This document shows positions 21,168 through 28,543 of a DNA stretch of 33,636 bases, piece after piece; within the stretch, counting starts at the first letter, position 1, and the number at the start of each line of letters is the position of its first letter. The stretch spans positions 1 through 33,636 of the forward strand of contig CALWNP010000028.1 of the NCBI GenBank assembly GCA_944382835.1, read 5' to 3'. Made by a program: the position numbers and the translations under genes. The notes below the pieces were generated by a model, which made no database searches, was not told the origin of the DNA, and was given only the letters and a program-made list of their open reading frames with translations. This DNA is from an uncultured Gemmiger sp. GTDB lineage: Bacteria; Bacillota; Clostridia; Oscillospirales; Ruminococcaceae.

Positions 21168-22466
21168 TTATGCCTGGGGCAGGGGGAAGGTGCTGCCGCC
21201 GTGGGGCATCAGGATGGTTTCCATCCCCTCCAGGCTGCCGCCGTTGCACTGGGCCGCCAGGGCCAGTGCCTCGTCCAGGGTATGGGCAATCTGGATCTTG
21301 GTGCGGGCAAAGCGCTCCCGGGGCAGGTCGGTGACCAGAATCAGATGGTAGTTCTCCGAGCTCTCGGCAAAGAGGAAGCCGACAAAGCCGCCGATGGAGA
21401 AGTGGGCCCGCAGGTCCTTTTCCCGGGCTTCCATCGAGTCATAGTTGCAGATCTGTGCCTCGCAGTCGGGATCGCCGAAGCCTTCCCGGCACTGGGACAG
21501 CAGGATCATGGTGCCGCCGGGAGCGACGGCGTTCAGGGCGTTGGAGAGGGTCTTGGAGGTCTGGTAGAGGTTGATGTCCTTGGGATAGCCGCCTGCGCTG
21601 GAGATCACCAGCGGGGCACGGTGGGGGATGGGCACCCCGTCCAGCTGTTCCACCGCCTTGGCAGCCGCCGCATGGGCTTTGCGCCAGTCACCGGCAAAGG
21701 CACCCACGATCTGGTAGTTGTCGTCCACAATGACGTTGAGCAGGTAGGCCGGCTTGGCAAAGGCGGCGCACTCCATCAGATCGCTGTGGAAGGGGTTGGT
21801 CTCGGTCATGTTGCCGTTGCAGACCCGGGGGTTGGACCCACTGCCCAGCCCCTTGTTCAGGGCGTTGTTGTGGTTGGTGTTGATGGTCTCCCGCCCCGCA
21901 ATGCCGGGCACAATGGACTTGCGCCCGCCGCCAAAGCCGGCCAGGAAGTGGTACACCACACCGCCGGTGAGGATGATCTTGTCGCAGGACATGGCGTAGC
22001 TGTCCAGCCACACCGGGGTGCCCCGGCTGGTGGTGCCCATATAGGTCAGGTGTTCCTTGTCATCGCACCGGTGGTCGATGAACCGGATGCGGCGGTAGAG
22101 CTCCTCTCCCACCAGCGAGATGTGTTCCTCCTCGGTCTGGGGCCGGTGGGTGCCGGTGGCGCAGAGGATCAGCAGATCCTGGTCGGGGATGCCAGCCCGG
22201 TTGAGCCGCTCCACCAGGATGGGCAGGTAGGTGCTGGGCTGCTGCCAGCGGCGGGTGACATCCGAGATGATGATGCACACCTTGTCCCCGGGCTGGACGG
22301 CCTCCTCGATGGGGCCGGCGCCGATGGGATGGTCCAGCGCGTATTCGATGTGTTCCCGCACCGTCCGCTTGGGAAAATCCACCTGGTTGGCGTGCACTTC
22401 GGTGAGAATCTGTTTGGGGTCCAGAGACACCGCAAATTCGGTATCGCTGTACTTCATCTTTTCCAT
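21168..22466 (-). CDS. LarA-family nickel-pincer 2-hydroxyacid racemase/epimerase
   Basis: About 432 residues, matching the lactate racemase catalytic subunit LarA (DUF2088). Motifs include IISDVTRRWQQP, CATGTHRPQ, GGVVYHFLAGFGGGRK, SIVPGIAGRETI and SSAGGYPKDINLYQ. LarA uses a nickel pincer cofactor tethered to a lysine to racemise lactate; relatives act on other 2-hydroxyacids, including sugar acids, so lactate should not be assumed. The cofactor genes larB, larC and larE are not in this window and must be elsewhere. ATG 22466 is 9 bases from AGAAGG and preferred over ATG 22472. It lies beside an AraC gene and a rhamnosidase, where lactate from L-lactaldehyde or a released hydroxyacid could be the substrate, which is inference. 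Confidence 0.88.
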   Translation of the reverse strand: MEKMKYSDTEFAVSLDPKQILTEVHANQVDFPKRTVREHIEYALDHPIGAGPIEEAVQPGDKVCIIISDVTRRWQQPSTYLPILVERLNRAGIPDQDLLILCATGTHRPQTEEEHISLVGEELYRRIRFIDHRCDDKEHLTYMGTTSRGTPVWLDSYAMSCDKIILTGGVVYHFLAGFGGGRKSIVPGIAGRETINTNHNNALNKGLGSGSNPRVCNGNMTETNPFHSDLMECAAFAKPAYLLNVIVDDNYQIVGAFAGDWRKAHAAAAKAVEQLDGVPIPHRAPLVISSAGGYPKDINLYQTSKTLSNALNAVAPGGTMILLSQCREGFGDPDCEAQICNYDSMEAREKDLRAHFSIGGFVGFLFAESSENYHLILVTDLPRERFARTKIQIAHTLDEALALAAQCNGGSLEGMETILMPHGGSTFPLPQA

Positions 22467-22535
22467 ATACATTCGCCTTCTCTATTCGGAATCTCCGGGG
22501 AAAAATACCCCCAGCTTATAATTTACACTTATGAT

Positions 22536-22547
22536 GGTGGCACCACC
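22536..22547. promoter_or_regulatory. small palindrome upstream of the larA-like gene
   Basis: GGTGG and CCACC arms are separated by CA, about 65 bases before the larA-like start. A TATAAG lies downstream on the minus strand (22520-22515) but no convincing -35. It may be a regulator site. Confidence 0.25.
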
Positions 22548-22552
22548 CGGCG

Positions 22553-22584
22553 CAAAAATCAAGGGAAGCCCCCAGGGCTCCTTG
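22553..22584 (-). terminator. probable terminator after the second araC gene
   Basis: On the minus strand CAAGGAGCCC pairs with GGGCTTCCCTTG with small bulges and is followed by ATTTTTG. It is weaker than the other terminators here, so some read-through into the larA-like gene is possible. Confidence 0.5.
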
Positions 22585-22616
22585 CCGTAAGACCGGCCTC
22601 CGAAGCGGAAAGCAGC

Positions 22617-23828
22617 CTATTTCCGGCGCAGCCTGTGGGGGTCGTCCCGGTACTGCTGGGGGGTGCAGCCCTCGTATTTCTTGAAAATCTGGGTGAAGTA
22701 GCTCTGGGTGGGATAGTTGAGGAAGGCGCTGATCTGGGTCAGGGTGTAGTGGGTGCGTTCCAGCAGATATTTGGCCTCCCGCAGCTTCTCCCGGTGGATG
22801 TATTCCGGAATGCCCATCCCCAGTTCGGCCCTGAATTTCAGGGACAGGCTGCGGGTGCACAGCCCGCAGTGGCGGGAAAGCTCCTCCAGCCGCAGGTCCT
22901 CGTGCAGATGCTCCGAGATGTATTCCACACAGGCCCGCACCGGCGGACTCTGGATGGCATGCTGCCGCACTTCGGCCACCCGGCTGCAAAAGTCCATGGC
23001 CATGGAATAGGTCAGCTGCTCCATCGCAGGAATGTCGGTCTGTACGTCGGCCCGCTGACAGTAGATGTCGCTGAGGTTGAAAGCCACCTCGTTGGACAGC
23101 CCGCCCCGGATGGCTGCCCGGGAGATCAGGGTGGCAAAGCTGACAAAGGAGTATTTCTGCTGCTGCAGCGGGTTGGCGCTCATGACCCCCACCTTGCCCT
23201 GGGAGGGCTGCTGCAGCCGCCGGTTCAGCTGTTCGGCATCCCCCGCCTCGATGGCGTCGCAGACACCGGCCTCGAAATCCACCGGCACATGGAACTCGGC
23301 ATCCTCCCGCAGCGCAAACAGGGCGCTGCCCAGCTTTTGCTGGCCGTACCCGGTGCGGACGGTGTTGTCCACAAAGAGAATGGCCTCGTCGGGGATATCG
23401 GCTCCGTGGGCCAGCCGGACCAGCAGCGCCAGCAGGGATTTCAGCTGGTAGAGGTTGACCAGCGGGGCCTCCATCATCAGGTCGCAGTAGGTCTGCACCT
23501 GTTGGGGGGCAATGGTCTGGGTCACCATGCGCAGGATCTCCTCCCGGGTGTGGTGGAAGGGGCTGACCAGACCCACCACACAGTACTGCTCTTGGAAGAG
23601 CTGGAGCACCCCCACAAAATACCCCGGTTCCACATAGGTGATCAGGGGATGCAATTCATCCCGGTTCTGCAGCTTGAAATCCATCAGCACCACCTGGATT
23701 CCCCGGCTGTTGGAGGCCTGGTTCATGGAGGGGGGGAAGGAGGACTGGTAGGTCCCGTCGGCCGAAACGATGCAAAGGGGAATGTGGGTGATGGCAAAAA
23801 TCTGTGCACAGCTCTGGGCAAACCCCAT
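22617..23828 (-). CDS. AraC-family transcriptional regulator (GH78-linked)
   Basis: A 403-residue regulator with a C-terminal double helix-turn-helix domain (about 300-398: LRLEELSRHCGLCTRSLSLKF, LTQISAFLNYPTQSYFTQIFK, TPQQYRD). The N-terminal 280 residues resemble the AraC protein at 2334-3533, especially FATLISRAAIRGGLSNEVAF, marking a shared sensor type that I cannot name. ATG 23828 follows AGGAGG by 9 bases. It is divergent from the GH78 at 23979, and the 150-base gap holds two GATATACA direct repeats 20 bases apart at the GH78 -35, so it probably activates that gene in response to rhamnose or a rhamnoside, by analogy with RhaS/RhaR. The larA-like gene downstream may be co-transcribed. 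Confidence 0.88.
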   Translation of the reverse strand: MGFAQSCAQIFAITHIPLCIVSADGTYQSSFPPSMNQASNSRGIQVVLMDFKLQNRDELHPLITYVEPGYFVGVLQLFQEQYCVVGLVSPFHHTREEILRMVTQTIAPQQVQTYCDLMMEAPLVNLYQLKSLLALLVRLAHGADIPDEAILFVDNTVRTGYGQQKLGSALFALREDAEFHVPVDFEAGVCDAIEAGDAEQLNRRLQQPSQGKVGVMSANPLQQQKYSFVSFATLISRAAIRGGLSNEVAFNLSDIYCQRADVQTDIPAMEQLTYSMAMDFCSRVAEVRQHAIQSPPVRACVEYISEHLHEDLRLEELSRHCGLCTRSLSLKFRAELGMGIPEYIHREKLREAKYLLERTHYTLTQISAFLNYPTQSYFTQIFKKYEGCTPQQYRDDPHRLRRK

Positions 23829-23872
23829 CGTGAGATACCTCCTGTCCTTTTTCTGTAGTTTATCATAATATA

Positions 23873-23924
23873 GATATACAAATCAAGATAACGATATACA
23901 CGGGAAGGGGCTCTTTGCTACAAT
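23873..23924 (+). promoter_or_regulatory. GH78 promoter with AraC-type direct repeats
   Basis: TACAAT (23919-23924) is a good -10, but the -35 position is poor. The octamer GATATACA occurs at 23873-23880 and 23893-23900, exactly 20 bases apart; the proximal copy overlaps the -35 slot. The repeats lie between the divergent araC gene and GH78. Confidence 0.6.
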
Positions 23925-23978
23925 GGGAGACAGAATCAGAAGGGGCAAGGCCGGCTTGCCGGGAAAGGAGCACAAACC

Positions 23979-26735
23979 ATGCTGAAACTTTATGATCTGA
24001 CCATCGAATACAAACACGAGCCCCTGGGGCTGGACGAGGTGCAGCCACGCTTTGGCTGGAAACTGGAAAGCGACGGACAGGATGTGGCGCAGACCGCCCG
24101 ACAGATCACTCTGAAGACGGGGGAGCAGCCGGTGTGGGATTCTAGCCGGGTGGAGACCGACCAGAGCATCCTCACCGAATACCTGGGCCCCACCCTGCGT
24201 CCCCGCACCGCCTACCAATGGACCCTCACCGTCTGGGACAACCGGGGGGAATCGGCCACGGCGACGGCCGGCTTTGAGACCGGCCTGCTCCGGGGTACCG
24301 CCCTGGAGGGCAAGGCGGCGTGGATCACCCACGATCTGCCCGCCGAGGAGACTGCCTGCCCGGTCTACCGCAAAAGCTTTTCAGTCAGCGGCCCGGTGGC
24401 CTCGGCGCGGCTGTATGCCACCGCCCTGGGCGTCTATGAGGCGGAGCTCAACGGCACCCCGGTGAGCGACAGCTACTTTGCCCCCGGCTGGACCAACTAC
24501 CACAAGCGGCTGCAGTACCAGACCTATCCGCTGACCCTGCGCCAGGGGGAAAACACCCTGACCATCACGGTGGGCAACGGCTGGTACAAGGGGGCGCTGG
24601 GCTTTACCCCGGTGCCGAACAACTACGGCGACCGCACCGCCCTGCTGGCAGCGGTCTGCATCACCTACGCCGACGGGCGGGAGGAATGGCTGGGCACCGG
24701 CACCGACTGGCAGGTGACCACCGGACCCATCCGCTTTTCGGAGATTTATGACGGCGAAACCCAGGACTTTACCCTCCCGCCGCAGATGCCCCGTCCGGCG
24801 GTGGCCTTCGACTACGGGTTTGACACCCTGGTGGGCCAGGAAAACGAGCCGGTGCGCTGCCTGCAGCGGCTGGACCCGGTGAAAGAATTTACCACCCCGG
24901 CGGGGGAGCATGTCTTTGACTTCGGTCAGAACCTGACCGGCTGGGTGGAGACCGAACTGGACGCCGCCCCCGGCCAGACCCTGGTACTGCACCACGCCGA
25001 ATCCCTGGATGAAAAGGGCAATTTCTACACCGGCAACCTGAGCTTTGCCAAGGCCACCGACACCTGGACCCTGGCGGGCGGTCCAGCGGTGGTGCGGCCC
25101 CATTTCACCTGGCACGGCTTCCGCTACCTCTGGGTGGAAGGGCTGCAGGAGGGGCAGAAGGCCCGCTTCACTGCCTGCCATCTCTCCACCGATCTGGAAC
25201 AGACCGGCAGCTTCCACTGCTCCGACAAGCGGGTGGACCGGCTGCAGCAGAACATCCAGTGGAGCCAGCGGGACAACTTCCTGGACATTCCCACCGACTG
25301 CCCCCAGCGCAGCGAGCGGCTGGGCTGGACCGGGGATGTGACCGCCTTCTGTGCCACGGCGGCTTTCAACGAGAACATCATGCCCTTCATGACCAAGTGG
25401 CTGCGGGACCTGTCCAGCGAACAGACCCCCGAGATCGGCATGCCCCAGGTGGTGCCCAACATCCTGGGCAGCGGCCAAGGCGGGGCTGCCTTCTGGGGAG
25501 ATGTGGCCACCGTGCTGCCCTGGACCCTCTACCGGGTCTACGGAGACAAGCGGCTGCTGGCCGCCCAGTATCCCAGCATGGTGCAGTGGGTGCAATTCAT
25601 CGAGGCCCACTGCGGGGAAAACGGTCTGTGGCAGACCGGATTCCAGTACGGCGACTGGCTGGGACTGGACAGCGAGCAGAATGGCCTTTCGGACGAGCGC
25701 AAAGGCGCCACCGATGATTATTTTGCTGCCAACGTCTGCTTTGCCTGGAGCCTGCAGATCCTGGCCGATACTGCTAGGGTGCTGGGCAAGCTGGAGGAGG
25801 AGCGCCGCTGGACGATGCGCCGGGAAGCGCTGATCCGGGCCTTCCGGGAGGAGTATGTGACCCCCGTCGGACGTCTGGTCAGCGAAACCCAGACTGCCCT
25901 GGTGCTGGCGCTCCACTTCGGAATGGTGCCGGAGGAACACCGGGACCGCCTGGTGCAGCTGCTGCTCCAGAATATCGACGCCCACAAGACCCACCTGACC
26001 ACCGGCTTTATCGGCACCCCCTTTGCCTGCCTGACCCTGTCGGACTGCGGCTGCCACGATGTGGCGGGCAAACTGCTGCTCCAGGAGGATTCCCCCAGCT
26101 GGCTGTATGAGGTCAAGATGGGGGCCACCACCATCTGGGAGCGGTGGAACTCCATCCTGCCGGACGGCAGATTCAACCCCGCCAACATGAACAGCCTCAA
26201 CCACTATTCCTACGGCTCCATCGGCAACTGGCTGTACACCCGGCTCTGTGGTCTGGAGGCGGTGGAACCCGGCTACAAGACCTTCCGGGTGGCGCCCCGG
26301 TTCATCAAGGGGATCACCTGGGCCAGCCTGGAATACGAGAGCGTCTACGGCAAGATCGCGGTGGCCTGTCGGTGCGAGGAGGGCAAGATCACGGTGGATC
26401 TGACGGTGCCGGTCAACACCACCGCCGTTCTGACCCTGCCCGAACAGACCGAACCCCGGACCCTGGGCAGCGGCTGCTACCACTACGAATATCCCACCCA
26501 GACCCGGCTGGAGCAGGACCGGTACAGCCTGGAAACCCCGCTCCATCTTGTGCTGGACCATCCGGCAGCCCGGGCGGTTTTTGAACAGTACGCACCGGAA
26601 ATGTTGACAAATCCTATGATCCAGTATGTGGCCAACGAGCCCCTCAGCGCCCTGCTCAGTTACAGCCCCGAGACCAAGCCCCTGTTTGAAGGGGCGGTGG
26701 CGGCCATGAATGCCGCAGAACAGCAGAACGGGTGA
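23979..26735 (+). CDS. alpha-L-rhamnosidase, GH78
   Basis: A complete 918-residue GH78 enzyme, which hydrolyses terminal alpha-L-rhamnosides with inversion. Order: N-terminal beta domain (1-105), rhamnosidase N domain (about 125-290, GVYEAELNGTPV, APGWTNYHKRLQYQTY, GNGWYKG), concanavalin-like domain (300-400, FDFGQNLTGW), alpha/alpha barrel (405-770) with general acid Glu446 in DCPQRSERLGWTGD and base Glu721 in GATTIWERW, and a C-terminal beta domain (775-850). About 60 residues then follow as a predicted helical tail (from about 860) not typical of the family. No signal peptide. ATG 23979 follows AAAGGAG. It is single between the AraC-controlled promoter and a strong terminator. Confidence 0.96.
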   Translation: MLKLYDLTIEYKHEPLGLDEVQPRFGWKLESDGQDVAQTARQITLKTGEQPVWDSSRVETDQSILTEYLGPTLRPRTAYQWTLTVWDNRGESATATAGFETGLLRGTALEGKAAWITHDLPAEETACPVYRKSFSVSGPVASARLYATALGVYEAELNGTPVSDSYFAPGWTNYHKRLQYQTYPLTLRQGENTLTITVGNGWYKGALGFTPVPNNYGDRTALLAAVCITYADGREEWLGTGTDWQVTTGPIRFSEIYDGETQDFTLPPQMPRPAVAFDYGFDTLVGQENEPVRCLQRLDPVKEFTTPAGEHVFDFGQNLTGWVETELDAAPGQTLVLHHAESLDEKGNFYTGNLSFAKATDTWTLAGGPAVVRPHFTWHGFRYLWVEGLQEGQKARFTACHLSTDLEQTGSFHCSDKRVDRLQQNIQWSQRDNFLDIPTDCPQRSERLGWTGDVTAFCATAAFNENIMPFMTKWLRDLSSEQTPEIGMPQVVPNILGSGQGGAAFWGDVATVLPWTLYRVYGDKRLLAAQYPSMVQWVQFIEAHCGENGLWQTGFQYGDWLGLDSEQNGLSDERKGATDDYFAANVCFAWSLQILADTARVLGKLEEERRWTMRREALIRAFREEYVTPVGRLVSETQTALVLALHFGMVPEEHRDRLVQLLLQNIDAHKTHLTTGFIGTPFACLTLSDCGCHDVAGKLLLQEDSPSWLYEVKMGATTIWERWNSILPDGRFNPANMNSLNHYSYGSIGNWLYTRLCGLEAVEPGYKTFRVAPRFIKGITWASLEYESVYGKIAVACRCEEGKITVDLTVPVNTTAVLTLPEQTEPRTLGSGCYHYEYPTQTRLEQDRYSLETPLHLVLDHPAARAVFEQYAPEMLTNPMIQYVANEPLSALLSYSPETKPLFEGAVAAMNAAEQQNG

Positions 26736-26782
26736 TGGACCGGCAGAGCAGGTACAGAGACATCCCCGCGAAATGACAAGAC

Positions 26783-26827
26783 AACAGCGCCGGAATTTGT
26801 GTGGAATGCACAAATTCCGGCGCTGTT
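26783..26827. terminator. bidirectional terminator between GH78 and GH35-like gene
   Basis: ACAGCGCCGGAATTTGTG (26784-26801) pairs perfectly with the arm at 26809-26826 (CACAAATTCCGGCGCTGT) around a 7-base loop. The convergent genes on both sides would share it. No long T run follows, but the stem is very stable. Confidence 0.8.
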
Positions 26828-26878
26828 TGTTGTGTGTAAAAAGGGCGAATCCAGTCTGGCCGGGAAAGGCATGACCCC

Positions 26879-28504
26879 TTACTCGCCGTCCTCGTAGGTG
26901 GACACCCGCAGCTTGAGCAGCCGGGGGGCACCAATCATGAGCATGGCGGCCTCGTCGCCGTTCAGGCGGCGGCCGGGCTTCCAGCTTCCGTTTTCAAACT
27001 GCCCCTCTTCCAGCGAGAGGATGTCCAGGTTTTCGGCATCCCCTGCCGCCAGATTGAGCATGGTGTGGTAGGCCAGCAGATAGTAGGTGTCCGGTGCAAC
27101 CCGGGCGGCCAGCACGACGCCGTTGCACAGCTGATCGGGGACCATGGGGTTGCGGAAGATGGCGCTCAGGTTCAGCTTGCCCAGTGCCAGGGTGGCCTGG
27201 GGCTCTCCGCTCTCGGCGCAGGCCGCCTGCAGGGCGTCGGTACCGTAGAGGGGCGCCAGCACCGGCATCATGGCGGTGAGGGTGTGGGCAAACCAGGCGT
27301 ACTCCGCCTTGTCCTGGGGCGTTTTGAGGGCGGGGTCGGTGACGTCCATGCCGAACAAATAGCCCTGGATGGCGGAGAAGGGATGACCGATGTCGTCGAA
27401 CCCAAAGGGAGAATAGCACATTGCGTGGTAGTGTCCGATGCAGTAGGCCAGCCGCGGCGCGGCGTAGGCGTGGGTGGCTGCCTCGGGAATGAAGAGAGGG
27501 GAGCCGTCCCGGGTGTACTCATCGCAGACCTGCAAGAACTCCGGCACATAGATGTCCGGGCCCAGCACGTCCAGGGTGGGGGCGGCAAACCGCCACACCC
27601 CGCGCACCCGGGCCACCGGGCCGCCGCTGGGGTAGTCGCCGGGCTTGTCCCCCTTGTGCACCAGCCAGCAGTTGGCAAACATCGGCAGCGGATAGGCCGC
27701 CTTGCCCTGGAGGGCCACGGTGTCCAGATAGCGGGCGGTGTAGTAGGCGCTGAACAGCTCCTCGGCCCCCGCGCCGAACACTTCGGTCCAGGACCCCTGC
27801 TCCGCACCGGCGGCTACGGCCTGGGCCAGGTCGGGGTCCAGCCAGTCGGGGTGGGCGCGCAGGAAGGCGGCAAGCCCCTCGGGCACCGGGGCGGCAAAGG
27901 CGGCATCGGCGGCGTCGGAGCGGTCCCGGGCACTGCCCAGCAGGCCGGTCTCGTTTTCCACCTGAACGCCGATGACGGTGTGCTGCGCCCCATCCACTTC
28001 TTTCAGGTGGGCCATCAGGGCGGCAAAGGCTTTGCCGTCGGCGGTCACCGTCGCCTCACACAGCGCCGACAAGGTATAGTAGGGGAGGGTTGCCCGGCCG
28101 CCAGCCACCGACCGTCCGGCCTTGTCCTTGCCCTTGACGATCTGGGCACGCCGGAACCGCTTCCGGTCGGTTTTGACCCAGGCGGGGGCGTACGTCATCT
28201 CGGCGTTCTTCCAGGCGCCGAACCACAAGAACACAATGCGCTTGCCGTAACGGCGGGCCTGTTGGATCAGGGCGTCGGGCACCGTAAAGTCAAACCGGCC
28301 CTCCTCCGGCTCCACAAGTTCCCAGCTCACCGGCAGCAGCAGGGTGTTGAGACCCAGCTCGTCGGCGCACTGCCAGATCCCTTCCATATAGGCCGGGCTG
28401 GAGGAATCGGAATTGTGGACTTCGCCGCCCACAATGTAAAAGGGCTGATCCTCCACAAACAGCATGGGATGGCCGTTGTGGGGACGGATGACAGGGATGG
28501 ACAT
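26879..28504 (-). CDS. GH35-like beta-galactosidase (DUF5597-type)
   Basis: A 541-residue protein with a GH35-type TIM barrel: FYIVGGEVHNSD near the start, GLNTLLLPVSWELVEPEEGRFDF, acid/base Glu185 in VQVENETG and probable nucleophile Glu341 in LFIPEA. The region after about 370 resembles the C-terminal domain often paired with this subgroup (DUF5597). Members are exo-beta-galactosidases or related glycosidases; specificity here is unproven. No signal peptide. AGGAGG lies 8 bases before ATG 28504. It starts 39 bases after the GH3 stop on the same strand, so the two form an operon, suggesting stepwise removal of galactosyl and glucosyl units from one substrate. Confidence 0.88.
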   Translation of the reverse strand: MSIPVIRPHNGHPMLFVEDQPFYIVGGEVHNSDSSSPAYMEGIWQCADELGLNTLLLPVSWELVEPEEGRFDFTVPDALIQQARRYGKRIVFLWFGAWKNAEMTYAPAWVKTDRKRFRRAQIVKGKDKAGRSVAGGRATLPYYTLSALCEATVTADGKAFAALMAHLKEVDGAQHTVIGVQVENETGLLGSARDRSDAADAAFAAPVPEGLAAFLRAHPDWLDPDLAQAVAAGAEQGSWTEVFGAGAEELFSAYYTARYLDTVALQGKAAYPLPMFANCWLVHKGDKPGDYPSGGPVARVRGVWRFAAPTLDVLGPDIYVPEFLQVCDEYTRDGSPLFIPEAATHAYAAPRLAYCIGHYHAMCYSPFGFDDIGHPFSAIQGYLFGMDVTDPALKTPQDKAEYAWFAHTLTAMMPVLAPLYGTDALQAACAESGEPQATLALGKLNLSAIFRNPMVPDQLCNGVVLAARVAPDTYYLLAYHTMLNLAAGDAENLDILSLEEGQFENGSWKPGRRLNGDEAAMLMIGAPRLLKLRVSTYEDGE

Positions 28505-28543
28505 GGGAAAGACCTCCTGAGAGATGAGATGGAGCCGGCAAAA

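Noticed and set aside
21024-23858. A 944-codon open frame on the plus strand
   Set aside because: Antisense to the larA-like and araC genes and crosses their terminators; no recognisable domain.
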